Origin: Diplolepis rosae
Taxonomy: Eukaryota; Arthropoda; Insecta; Hymenoptera; Diplolepididae
Assembly (NCBI GenBank): GCA_030998225.1
Contig: JAPYXD010000259.1
Coordinates: 4,883,001-4,947,000 of the forward strand
Direction: 5' to 3'
Length of the DNA: 64,000 nt
Positions 34,966 through 46,411 of this stretch are shown piece after piece (the first letter of the stretch is position 1; each line of letters opens with the position of its first letter). A program made the position numbers and the translations under genes. The notes beneath the pieces were generated by a model that saw only the letters and a program-made list of their open reading frames with translations, searched no databases and was not told the DNA's origin.

Positions 34966-36110
34966 CTTTTTACATTCTCATCATGGATGAGAAGGTATTA
35001 GTTTTATGTGAAAAATGACTTTCGAAATTTTCATCAAATCTTTACGTTTTGAGACCCCCTGAGTCAGAAAAAGTGGTTTTTACGAAAGTGTTTGTCTGTC
35101 TGTCTGTAGTAGGTCGTATACTCGATAACTCACGATAGAATTATCAGATTGAATTGAGCTTGGGCACACTTTATCAGAGCTGAAAAAGTAAGAACAAGTT
35201 CGTTAACAAACCATATCTAACTAAAATTGAGGAAACTAGACCATTTTTTGTGTTTTTGAAAAAATCAAAAATTCTAGATAGAGCTCATTAATCTCTACAA
35301 ATTATCTTCATAACATTCTTCGATTAAACCAAAATTAGAAATGTTACAGCATGTTAAAACTTTAAAAAAGTCAATATAAAAATTCCATTTTCCAGTTAAA
35401 CTATGCGAGATATAAAAAAAAGTTATCATACAAAATTATTTTCTACATTAAGATATACAAATTTGTATTGCAACATTTTTTCATAAGATGTATATTTTTC
35501 TTTTTAATTTGAAAAAATATTATTGAAAATCCAAAATTCAATTTTTTTGAACAATAATATGTAAAATACGAAAAAACGTAAGAATGCAAAGTTGTTCGTT
35601 TTAAAAAGATCTACAATTTTTGTCTCACGCAGTTTCTGATAAAAAATATATTTTTCGTTTCAATTCCAAATCATACGATAAAAATTCAAAAATTCCATTT
35701 CTTAGAAAAAATATGGAAGATAAAAAAAAAACATTTAGATGGAAATTTATTTGCCTAAATGAGGTCTACAAATTCTCACCAAGACACTTTTCGCCAGAAT
35801 GTATATTTCATGTTTTGATTATAAGAAACACTATTGAAAAGATTCCATTTTTTAGCCTAAATATGTGATATGTTTATTAAAAAGTTACTGAAATTTATAC
35901 AGAAAATCGAGCGCGAAGCGCGAGTGTCATGATAAAAATGTGTTCCTTAAGACCGATAGAGCCTTAAGTAATTTGAATTTTCTGTTTCACTCAAACTCAA
36001 AAACAAATTTAGGGACTTTGAGAAAATGTGTAATTCACATCATCTGTAATATTATAAAATTGATTTGAGCTTCAGTATCAAATTATAAGAAATAAACTTA
36101 AATGTATCCG
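34966..36110 (-). mobile_element. Dispersed repeat family E, copy 2 (longest)
   Basis: Read on the minus strand it runs from the CTTGAGCTTCAGTATCAAAT-like block through a GCGCGAAGCGC mini-hairpin (35911-35921). It then passes through three or four diverged units of roughly 150 bp, each with AATGGAATTTTT and AATTTGTAGAYCT words, then the TTAACGAACTTGTTCTTAC block, the tetranucleotide (CAGA)3 and GGGGGTCTCAAAACGTAAAG. It ends in the terminal hairpin CTCATCCATGATGAG and AATGTA. Its 3' terminus is conserved in copies at 16.3, 38.3 and 49.3 kb. It lacks reading frames; Helitron, PLE or another class cannot be decided. Confidence 0.7.
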
Positions 36111-37924
36111 ACTGAATTCAAGATACTTAATTAATTACTGATTGAAATTAGCAAACGAAAAAAATTACTATCAAAATTAAGAGAATAGGGAACATGGAAA
36201 TTTATTGGAAACGTTAAACCGAATTTGCCAAAATTGTTTTCGGAAAAATTGCCAACATTTGGGTCTTCTTTTCGCATAATAATAAAGTGATATAATTAAA
36301 AACGTATTAATGTGTAAAAAAGAAGCTACTAATTATATTCCACATTTCTGCAATCCAAACATGATGGGAAACATTCTTGTTGGGTTTACAATGAAAACAG
36401 TAGCACAGACCAAACTTGGATTTCCTCGACAAATGGTTGGAATTCTCCGTGCCTCATGGCTTGGTAAATATTTTCATTTGTTCGAAGATGTATGAGAGAT
36501 ATAATTTAAAAAAATAATATTTAATTGCCAAATCTGTGATTTTTTACTAAATCATTTTTAGAAAAAGCTAAAATAGAAAAATATAGAGAACGAATATAAT
36601 GGAACAATAATAAACTAAAGACGAAGGGAAAAGAAGTATAAAAGTAATTGCAAATACTACATCTTCTCTTGTCAGAATGATAAAAAATTCTACCTATAAT
36701 GAAATATTTATAAAAACCTTTTCCTTTCATAAATTAATTATCTATCAAATCGAATTTAATGGAGATTAAAAGACAGACTCATATGAAACATCGAATCAAA
36801 AACTTTCCATAAAAAACGAAAACAAATTATCACAGAATTTAATTAGTCCCAAGTCAACTGGAATAATATTATATATATATAATAAAGGAAAAAAGTAATT
36901 TATACTCGTCAAAGGAATAGTTCGAAGATGAGGGACGTGAATGTAATTGACAAATTGAAAAAGCTGCTGCACCGTAAATAATGCCAGCTTTTGCCCTCGT
37001 CAACAGGGATAACAAAAATTATAGCGAAAAATATAATAAAGCATGTCAAATAAAGAGAAAACATCAGAAAATTGGTGTTGAAACATAAATAATTTACTTT
37101 GCTGAGTTCAAAGTGAATATAGAAAACCAACTGTCGAGAAAAGCTATTTTTATATTTATGGGTATTTTTTTCTTGCTTCATTATAGATCAGAATGGTCTG
37201 CTTTTTCAGCTTTCATACTGAAAGAAATTTTCGGAAAATAATTCAAAAATTTACTTCGTATTTAAAAGTATATATATGTAAGAAAATGGGTTAAATAGTA
37301 AAATTCTTTAAAAGTATAAATCAAACCTCGACAGAATCAATTAAGATTTGATCGATTCTAAAAATTTAATCCAGAGAGAAAAATATTTAATGAAACTTAA
37401 TCATTTCCTTAAATCAACCAAGGTCAATAAATTAATCAAACAAAATTTCGTTGAATCAACTGAAATATTTTTTTGATTTAACCAAATCGTATTTAGATAA
37501 ACAATCTTTAATTAGATGAAACAAAAATTTGGTGAAATAAGCAAATTCCTTGATTGACCCAAATAATTTTTAGTTAATTTATAAAAATATTCAGTTGATC
37601 CAACCAAAGAATTTATTTATTAAATGGTTGATTCAATTTTTGGTTGATTCAACTAAAGGGTGTGTTTTATGCACCCAAAGATTATTTGTTTGGCTACGAT
37701 TTGGTTAAATCAAACAAATAGTTCAATTGATCCAACCAAACTTTGTTTGAACTAACCAAATATCTTGATTTATTAAACAAGTCGGTTTTACGAGCACTTA
37801 GAAAATAATATCTTTGATCTAACCAAACCATTTTATCAAATAGACCAAGATCTTTGATGAAGTCAAAGAAGATTTGATTGGATCAATTGAAATATTTTTT
37901 TTATTTAACCAAATTGTATCCAAA
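36111..37924. other. AT-rich sequence with family C relics
   Basis: 37380-37920 is composed of AACCAAATTGT and GTTGATTCAACT words of family C with unclear ends. 36111-37379 shows no feature I can support. Confidence 0.45.
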
Positions 37925-38364
37925 AAAAATCTGCCCGCTTCGCAGACACATCCTGATGTAACTTTTCTGATTTTAGTTTAATTAAAAAATGTTATTAGGA
38001 TAATTAGTAGAGGTTTATGAAAACTGTCAGAAACGAGTATTGAAATTTTGGATTTTTTCATAAGTTTTTTTTTCGGAAACACAAAAAATGCTCTTATTTC
38101 CACAATTTTGATTGGATGTGGCTGGTTAACGAAGTTGTCCTTACTTTTTCGGCTCCGATAAAGTGTGCCAAAGTTTAATCCAATCCAATAATTCTATTGT
38201 TACTTACAAACAGACAGACACTTTCGTAAAAAAAATTTTTTCTGACTTAGGGGGTCTCAAAACGCAAAGATTTGATAATTTGATTTTTTTGATTGATTTT
38301 GAGATTTGATTTCGAAAGTCATTTCTCACATAAAACTAATACCTTCTCATATGATGAGAATGTA
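37925..38364 (+). mobile_element. Dispersed repeat family E, copy 3
   Basis: The left edge CTGCCCGCTTCGCAGACAC contains GCTTCGC, the inverse of the family's GCGAAGC mini-hairpin. The body repeats ATTGGATGTGGCTGGTTAAC, CTTACTTTTTCGGCTCC and GGGGGTCTCAAAACG. The right edge is the family terminus CTCATATGATGAGAATGTA, in which a family F MITE has inserted at TA. Confidence 0.75.
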
Positions 38365-38585
38365 CTCTCTAAATTTGAATCAGTCAAAATCTACTGATTA
38401 TCAGTGAAATTTGACTGATTCAAATATCTAAAAAGAGTTTACTGCGAATCAGTTAAATTTTACTGATTAATTCAGTGAAAAGTAACTGATTTAACAGTGG
38501 AAAATATTGTTTCCACTGATGATTCAGTGAAAAGGCAAATCATTGATTCAATCAGTGAAAATTTGACTGATTCAGATTTAGAGAG
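38365..38585. mobile_element. MITE family F copy (intact, 221 bp)
   Basis: Flanked by TA (38363-38364 and 38586-38587). Inverted ends CTCTCTAAATTTGAATCAGT and (reverse) CTCTCTAAATCTGAATCAGT. The interior is a chain of ACTGATT and AATCAGT words forming several alternative hairpins. It is very similar to 61529-61748. Confidence 0.92.
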
Positions 38586-41500
38586 TAGAAACAACTTTTG
38601 GCTGAATAAATAAAAAAAAAATGGAGCAATTTGAATTCATATTTTTGCTGAGTAATTTCCATAATTATCACAAAGTACGTAAGCTGTTGCTAATTGCTAT
38701 TAATTGTTTCGATATTATACACAAAGGAGATCCACCTCGGCTGTCATTAGATAAAACGGAGTAACATCCATTTAATGTTGATTTTGAGAAAGACTATCTT
38801 CTCAGCGGCATCAATATAAATAAATATGAATAGCGGTTGGCATTAAAATCTTGGGGCAGTTCTAGTCTTTTAAGCTGGGTCTCTCGAACCGGCAAATCCC
38901 CTTTCGACAAGCTTTATTCCCGCAAATACCTTTGCAAAGTAAAACCCCATTTTCTCTTCCAGCAAATTCCTTCTCGTTTTCTCTTCCTCGTTAAAACCCC
39001 CTTAAAAATTCTCCTTGCTAATTCCTCTCGTTGAATTGTTAATCAGATCGCGATTGAAAAACACATAAACTCAAAGGAATTTACTTTTGCTTCCTGGCAA
39101 AGCTTTTCCTTGTCCCTCAAAAAATATTATTCGAGGCAAAAATAAACGCTCACAGAATAATATTTTAGCTAATTTTTTTCCAAACAATAAGAAAAAGTTG
39201 CATTTTTTATTTTTTATTAAAATTATAAGATTCAGTAAATCATATAATTTTCGAACTTAAAAACTATTTTGTTACGACTTTTGACCTTGTTAGACGCGGG
39301 AAGAGAGGTGTCCAAAAATGGCAAAAAATGTGTTACGTAATTTATGGATAACTTTTTTGCAACCAGTTTCTTTTAGATTTAAATGCTTAAGTGAATAAAA
39401 AAGTAAACTTGTAGCAAAAGTTACAAGTTATCTTGAAATTACGTAGCTGCAACAGAATTTTCAGGCATATGTAACCGTAAAATATTTCTGCTGCAAGTTT
39501 CAGAATTTTCAGATAGGTACTCAGTATCGGAATATTCAGTAATTTTCAAGTAAAAAGTAAAAGGTTTTCTTTAAAATTTATTGAAAACTAACTGAGTTTA
39601 TATAACTTCGATCATTGTTTCACGAAATAGTAACTGCATGAAATTTAAATTAGACGATTGAAAATTTTCTGAAATTTACGGAATTTTCAAGTTGCAAATT
39701 AAACGAAAAATTATATGAAATTCACGATACTTTCAAGAACAGGTATTTTAAATTTGCCAGATATTCGTTGAAATTTCAGAAATTTTTTCCAAATTTTGAA
39801 ACTGTACTGAATTTTCTCAAACTTATCTCAAAATTATGAAATTGCAACAGAATTTTTAGTTAGATGTAACTATATAAAGCTTCAGTTAGCTGGAACCTAA
39901 ATGTTTTTTTTTCAAGGTTCACAATTTCAAGATATACAAGTATCGACATATTCAGTTATTTTTAACTAAAAATTGAAAAAATTTCCCTTAAATTTACTAA
40001 AATGAAACTAAATTTTTCAAAATTCATATCAATTTTACGAAATCATAACTGTATAAAACTTCTGTTACGTGTTTTGCAAAATTCTGACAGAAATTCCCAT
40101 AAGTATAGTAAAGTTTAGATAAAAACAATAAAAATGTAAAACTAGGAAATTGCAGGTGAACAGTATGTATAAATAATTCCCGTAATTTTTATGAACTTAA
40201 ACTTTAAAATGTACCACGCTATATAAAATCGAATCACTGTCGTGCTTCAATAAGTTTTATTATCCTTCTTATAAGAAATTCACATTTCTTCTGCGCTGGC
40301 AATTCTACCAGCATTGAACTTTACCAATGTTTTAAAACAGATACATAAAATTCAGGTAAAACAACTTTTGACAGATATAATTTGAAGTTAACTCTCCTTC
40401 GAGATTATAAATTTGAAATGATAATATTGATAGAAAGTTCTATTTGAAAATGAAGTTCAGAAAATTTATGAATGAATAACAACTACTTGTGAGAAAATCT
40501 TTCAACGTTGCTTACTTTCCATTTTTCTGGGACGGATATACATTTTTTGCATGGATATCTACCTATCTGATAGAAATATCCGATATGAAGCAACGGGATT
40601 CAAGAAAAATATGTATCGATTTCTCGACTTTGCACGATATTCTCAGAAGTTTCTAGGAAAGCCGTGAATCTGAAATGGATGCGATAGCGATTTTATGCCC
40701 GGCGCAACTGTTCACAAGACGAGGTTTGTCTGGATCGGAAAAAGTGGAAAATAGCATTTACCCCATTTACCATAAAGGGGGATGTCGCCCAGAAACTATT
40801 TACCAAGATTCAAAGTAAAAATAGAGAGAGAGGATTGTAAAAAGTAAAAACGTTCACCAAAAATCATTAGCTGAAAATTTTAGCTTTTAAAGTTTTAAAA
40901 TTTATTATATATGTTTATGAATAGGTACTCGAATACATGAATTCAAATATTTTTAAAATTTTTGTTAAGGCCATGTTCTGGACGTGAATTGGCTTTAAAT
41001 AGCAATTTAAAATGATTCTCGTTTTTAATTTCATTATTTTATTGAGCTTCCTTATTTTTTATTTTTATTTTTATCTTCCAAAAAATATACCTTCGAATTT
41101 CAATGTTCTTTAATTTTGAATCCATCATCGCCTTGAAATGCATCATTTATTTTCATCGCAGAATTTTTGAATTTTCAGATGATTCAGTATGATCTATAAT
41201 TTGATATCATTTTCATTTTTTAAATTTAAAGCTAATATACTTCTAAGCTATTTTATTATATTTTCATAGCATAGTATATTGTGTAAAAAATTGCTTGAAG
41301 TGCGCATACATAGCAGTGGTAAAAGTTACTTTTTGCAACACTGTACGGGAAGTTAGCACTTTGCGTACCGAAAAATGTTCGCAAAATTGCATATTCCTAA
41401 TTATCGAAAAAATGTACGGGAATCACAACATTCCCGCACAAATTAAGTATGCGGAAATATTGATTCCTGTACTCTATTTTTTGCGCACACTTTTTGATGC

Positions 41501-41858
41501 GGTAAGTGCGAACTTCCTGTATAGTGTTGCAAAAAATAGTATATGATACATGTGCGGATTGGTAGATCCCTATTCGTCTGAGTTACAACACTCGCCTCTC
41601 AGACTCTTCCGAAATCACCAACTTCCCGCACTAGTATCGTAATCTACTTTTCTCGAACGCTCTCTACATGCGCAAAAAGTGGCATATTTCATGCATTCTG
41701 CGGAATGCATAATTTTGTACATCTTACAGATTTTCGACGCATAATAACCCACTTTTAACGCAAAAGTTGAAGACTCAATAGCAGAAAAAATTGTCCCTAA
41801 TTCAACGTTAGATAAATGCTCAAGTGAGAAGTTAGATACGGCCCAAGACTGTTGATTA
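38586..41858. other. AT-rich unique sequence
   Basis: 38700-39130 is slightly less AT-rich, with CTTCCAGCAAATTCC-type pyrimidine-rich sequence and an open frame of 65 codons without homology. 39480-40150 repeats GAAATTTTCAGAATTTTC-like words at irregular spacing. 41300-41700 is GC-richer with no recognised frame. There is no supported gene. Confidence 0.4.
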
Positions 41859-41984
41859 CCAACGTTGGTACAATGTTGAGAAACAATTGACCCAACCTTA
41901 TTCCGACCGTGGAAAAAGTTATTTTCCGACAGTAAATGTACAAGGTCCACCCAGTGTTTGTACAAAGTTGATTCGACACTGGTA

Positions 41985-42398
41985 CACTCTAAAAAAAAGT
42001 CTATTGATAGTGAAGTTACGTTCCTTTCAGAATGCATCGATTAAAATTCAGCAGATTTCTTTTGTCTATCAACAGAATCGTTTTACTGTTATTGCAGTAT
42101 TGATGATAACCGATTTTATATTGGAATTTGTCAAAGTTGGGCTTGTGTACATTTCTAATATTTATGTTAGATAGGTTATATCATACAATTTGCTTTCTTT
42201 TATTCTCGAATTTATTTTTTTTTGTACGAGAAAGGATTTTATTTCAAGAACAAATGAAATACTTTGACAGTAAAAGGTTAGCATTTGAAACGATAATCGT
42301 TCAACTGCTAAAGGATTTCCTCTAATGCTTATTTTGAATAGAAAATCCTCCAATAATGAAGGGAATCGTTTGAGAGTCAATAGACTGTTTTTAGAGTA
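41985..42398 (+). mobile_element. MITE family D, copy 1
   Basis: Flanked by TA (41983-41984 and 42399-42400). Left end CACTCTAAAAAAAAGTCTAT, right end in reverse ACTCTAAAAACAGTCTATTG. It shares TGATAGTGAAGTTACGTTCC and AAAGGATTTCCTCTAATG with copies 2 and 3. Confidence 0.85.
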
Positions 42399-42521
42399 TA
42401 GTCTTCTTTAAAAAATGTCTTTAACCGTAAAACATGGATTTAATAATAAAAGTATATAACCAGTATTTTAGAAATGTTGACAGCCAGCGTTGAAAATATG
42501 TTGGTTACCAGTATTGATACA

Positions 42522-42852
42522 ACGTTGGAAACTGGTGTTGTATCAACGCAGTACATCGTTATCAATTTCTGCTTGGGTTGGTAAATTTAAACAGTCGACA
42601 AAGGCTCCCGTCGTCAGCCCAGCACTTGACAGAAGCAAACGGCGACACTGGCCTAATAAAAATAGCCGACTCTTGGCTGCCGAGATTTGGCCAATATTGT
42701 GCCGTATTATCAGCTTCGGCAATTCGCTCTCCCAAGCAGCAATTAACAATCGGACCAACGTCGATCCAAAGCTGGATACCAACTTCCGACTGTCGACGGA
42801 CAGTCAAAATGATAACGATGTATTGCGTTGGTACAACACCAGTTTCCAACGT
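42522..42852. mobile_element. GC-rich foldback element Q, 331 bp
   Basis: Inverted ends of about 42 bp start ACGTTGGAAACTGGTGTTGT, with few mismatches between sides (the right side reads GTACCAACGCAATACATCG where the left has GTATCAACGCAGTACATCG). A further internal pair surrounds a GC-rich core with GCCGACTCTTGGCTGCC. GTTGG-containing words recur in the ends, as in the arms of the host inverted repeat, so Q and the arms may be related. Open frames exist on both strands because of the base composition; none has a domain. Confidence 0.75.
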
Positions 42853-42892
42853 GAAACACAGGAAAAACATTTATTTCCCTAGTTGCGCAATA

Positions 42893-43258
42893 TACTATTA
42901 TGTGCCTCCGGCGCGTAAACTCGTTTTTACGTTACAGTTGAAAGTAGCGTAATATTTTGTATTACGATACAGCGAAGCGTAATCTTTGCCCTTATTTTGG
43001 ATTCGAGTGTACGCATAAAAACTCGTATATGCGCCGAAGTCACATAAAATAGAATGAAATAGAATGCACACAATTCGGGTAATTACGAGACTCGCTTAGA
43101 ATGCTCGCAGGACTGATCGCGCCTCGGCTTCGTCTTGGCGTTGTCTCGGCTTCGTCTCGGCTTCGTCTCAGCTACATCTCGACTACGCCTTGGCTTCGAT
43201 CTCCTGCGAGCATTGTCGCTCGTCGCGTAATAACCCTCATTATGCGCCTAGGCACATG
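42893..43258 (-). mobile_element. GC-rich element P, copy 2 (inverse orientation)
   Basis: Reverse complement of 22117-22726 without its central 200-bp portion. It keeps the end pair (TATTATGTGCCTCCGGCGCG and GCGCCTAGGCACATGATAT), the bracketing repeat TCCTGCGAGCATTGTCGC at 43202-43219 and seven 11-bp minisatellite units at 43125-43201. An AGCGAAGCG mini-hairpin lies at 42971-42979. Confidence 0.75.
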
Positions 43259-43317
43259 ATATACTATTATTATTAAATCCATGTTTTACGGTTAAAGACA
43301 TTTTTTAAAGAAGACTA

Positions 43318-43671
43318 GACTCTAAAAACAGACTATTGACTCTCAAACGATTCCCTTCATTATTAAAGGGTTTTCTATTCAAAATTGGCATGAGAGGAAA
43401 TCCTTTAGCAGTTAAACAATTATCGTTTCAAATGCTAACCTTTTACTGTCAAAGTATTTCTTTTGGTCTTGTATGATATAACCTATCTAATATAAATATT
43501 AGAAATGTACATAAGCTCAAATTTGACAAATGCAAATATTAAATCGGTCATCATCAATACTACAATAACAGTAAATCGATTCCGTTGATAGACAAAAGAA
43601 ATCTGTTGAATTTCAATGGATGCATTCTGAAAGGAACGTAACTTCACTATCAATAGACTTTTTTTAGAGTG
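43318..43671 (-). mobile_element. MITE family D, copy 2
   Basis: It lies in the right arm of the composite inverted repeat, in opposite orientation to copy 1 and about 60 bp shorter. Ends GACTCTAAAAACAGACTATT and (reverse) CACTCTAAAAAAAGTCTATT are flanked by TA (43316-43317 and 43672-43673). Confidence 0.85.
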
Positions 43672-43837
43672 TACCAGTGTCGAATAAAGTTTGTACAAAC
43701 ACTGGTATTTTACAGTGTTAATCATCAGAATCGATTAGACACTGGGTGGACCTTGTACATTTACTGTCGGAAAATAACTTTTTCCACAGTCGGAAGAAGG
43801 TTGGGCCAATTGTTTCTCAACATTGTACCAACGTTGG

Positions 43838-45391
43838 TATTTTACAGTCGGCTACCGGGGCTGATTGAATTTTTATACGATTCTTATGAAAATTGGGAAT
43901 AACTTTCTTTGTCATAAAAATATACATTACTTATTGAATTTCACAAAAATAAATATATTTTTAGTATTTTTTATAAATATAGCTGTATTGATCTATGAAA
44001 TTTCTCGGGCTGAAATTGCAGATAAGTTCATCGTGCTAGTCGGGACTTGAATGGCGGTGTTACAGACAGATTGTCTGCCGAGACCTCATCTTGACAGATG
44101 CATTATGGGTGTGGGTGGGTGGAAACTTGGATCTTTGTTTTAGCCCCCAAGTAAATCTACCGATGATGTAAACAGAATACGAGGTTGTACCTCGGCTCAG
44201 CACCTAGTGGCAGAGAAGAATTGCTGGGCGAACGGTGGTCGTTTGCCAGGTCTAAAAATTGTTGGAAAAACTCAAGAGTTGGCGAGGTGACAGCGAGGTG
44301 TCAGTAACCCCCTGGCTAACAGAGTAAAGTGGACATATAGAAACCGTATAAAAGAGAAAGAAAACCCAAGCACAAGAACGAAAGAAACGAAATGTCATCG
44401 ACAAATAGAAATGTCCTTCCCCGAAGGTTTGATCGGATTGTAAACATCTCAAATGTAGTCTAGAAATCTGCCACAATTCGTTTCTTCTCAAGGCTATTGA
44501 AATAAATGTCGAGTATATTCCCGTATGGAATAAAAATAAATAAAAAATTGCGACATGAAATCCCAAAAGTATTGCAAGAGTCTCAATAAGTTTTAATTTT
44601 TTTTTTTTAAATAAAATTTTTATATTGCGATCATTAATTCAGGAAAATGAATTGACGTAAGAACTGAGAAGGAGCCAAAGAAAGTAGGACTTAATTCTTG
44701 GCTGAATAGCTAAATGCAAATCTTCTATTCATGGGACTTAAGACAAAAATTGTGACACTGACATATTTGATAATGAAAATATAAGTGACGAAATTGGTGA
44801 AATCAAGCCAAGTAGGTTTAAGCGTTCATGATTACTTTTAATAAGATTTTTGAATTATTTTGAAGTTACTTCCTGCCACAGAATTCAGTTGGCAGCCCTT
44901 CCAAAACATTATTTCAAAATCTTTCATAATTAAAAATTTCATTGCAAAATGAGCCCTGGATTCATGAAAATTTAGAATTTAAGAATTTTTCGAATTTGTT
45001 CAGCTTTGGAAAAATAATAATCAGCTGATTCAACTAGTTTTATTTAAAAAATTTGAAACTAATAAATATAAATAAATTAATAAATTAGCAGTACTATATA
45101 TTGCAGACAGAATTAGTTGGACTAACTAATAATTGAGAGAAATCCTTTTGAGATTTAATTTATCCCAAATTCATTCATTTTCTAAAGTTAATTTTTATAA
45201 TTCACAAGAATAAATGAATAGATAAGCCAACTACTTTATCAGTAGAAAATTTTATAAAAATGTATATAAGTATTTCAATGGTTGAAGTGTATGGCAAAAA
45301 TTGATTCTATACTTAAAAAATTTCTTAGATACTTGTTCTTTATCATAAAAATTAAATTTACGTAACCTCAGGAGATATATTAAATATGAAG
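43838..45391. other. Mixed sequence with a GC-richer patch and TATA-like box
   Basis: 44040-44460 is less AT-rich than its surroundings. It contains CAGACAGATTGTCTG (a small palindrome near 44070) and CGTATAAAAGAGAAAG at 44346, a good TATA-box match. No downstream gene can be read, so a promoter is only a possibility. 44570-45391 is plain AT-rich DNA. Confidence 0.3.
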
Positions 45392-46152
45392 CCATTGTCG
45401 AAGGGTTTTAATTTTTATAAAAATAAATTGAACATTTTTTCTCAATAATGGCATGAATGTTAATAAAATTTTGCATCTTATGGTCCCAAGTTGAAGGGAA
45501 AATGTTAATTTTATAATAATATATTACAAAAAATGTCAAATTTCAATCTTTTTGGAAAAAGTTAATAATTATAAAAATAATTAACATTTTACAAAGTTTT
45601 AAAGGTGAGTCTTCATCGTAATTTGCTAACTAATTAGGTTATTCTTAGAATTTTTTCTTGGACTCTACCCTGGGGTCAAACATGGTACAAAAACGTCGTA
45701 ACATTTCAAATACATATATACTATATAAATAAATACAAAATATCGATATTTACATAAATATTTCTAAATTCTATTAAAATATAATATACACTGAATTATA
45801 AAAAATTCTTATAAAAAGCTACACATTTTTTAAATTTTACGACTATTTTGTATCATGTTTGACCCCAGGATAAAATCTAGGGAAAAGTTCTAAAAATATC
45901 TTGAACAGTTAAAAAATTACTATGAAAACTTACCTCTAAACCGAGACCAAAAACTTTGTAAAATGTTAATTATTTTTATAATTATTAGCATTTTTCAAAA
46001 AGATCGAAATATGACGTTTCTTGTAATTTATAAAATTAACATTTTCCCTTCAACTTGGGACTATCATATGCAAAATTTTTATTAACATTCATGCCATTAT
46101 CAAAAAAAATGTTCAACTTGTTTTTATAAAAATTAAGACACTTCGACAATGG
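45392..46152. mobile_element. Large hairpin element, 761 bp, arms over 300 bp
   Basis: CCATTGTCGAAGGGTTTTAA at the left is the inverse of the right end, CTTCGACAATGG at 46141-46152. The arms keep pairing through AATGGCATGAATGTTAAT, GAAGGGAAAATGTTAAT, AAAATGTTAATTATTTTTAT and CCTGGGGTCAAACATG, leaving an AT-rich centre of about 120 bp. There is no reading frame. The target duplication is unclear. A transcript would form a long double-stranded RNA. Confidence 0.88.
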
Positions 46153-46195
46153 TTAAAACAACAGATGAACTTAAAGATTTAACCAGTAGTCTATA

Positions 46196-46409
46196 CTCTC
46201 TGAAGAATCAGTGAAATTCATTGAGAAAATGTCTAAAAATGGGTTAATGTGTCACTTCAATGGAAATTTCTCTGTAAATCAGTAGTATTTCAATAAAAAT
46301 AGTGTGAAATTGGCACTGCAGCTTGTCAGTGAAATTTTCAAGGACGTGTAAGAGCTACCTATTTCCAGTTATTTAATCAGTAAAATGTCACTGATTCAAA
46401 TTAACAGAG
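46196..46409. mobile_element. MITE family F copy (diverged)
   Basis: Flanked by TA (46194-46195 and 46410-46411). Starts CTCTCTGAAGAATCAGTGAA and ends CTGATTCAAATTAACAGAG. The middle has lost many of the family's repeated words. Confidence 0.65.
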
Positions 46410-46411
46410 TA

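Larger units (their letters stand above)
41859..43837. repeat. Composite inverted repeat, about 2 kb
   Basis: Arms 41859-42456 and 43261-43837 are reverse complements over almost their full length. Each starts at the outside with the palindrome TACCAACGTTGGTA, then CAATGTTGAGAAACAATTG, then TTTTTCCRACWGT, and each contains one family D MITE at the same place. The inner ends share TGTCTTTAACCGTAAAACAT. The 800-bp loop holds elements Q and P. The symmetrical D copies mean that the arm was duplicated after D inserted, or that one arm was corrected from the other. Confidence 0.85.

Noticed and set aside
41615..42037. 140-codon open frame on the minus strand, the longest in the window
   Set aside because: It runs into the arm of the composite inverted repeat and a family D MITE, so half of it is repeat sequence. 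No domain is seen.
42490..42952. Several overlapping 80-130-codon frames on both strands
   Set aside because: They follow the GC-rich foldback element Q, whose symmetry opens frames on both strands. None has a recognisable domain.
44340..44360. TATAAAAG box as a promoter
   Set aside because: It is a single match with no identifiable downstream exon or initiator. It is mentioned only in the region note.
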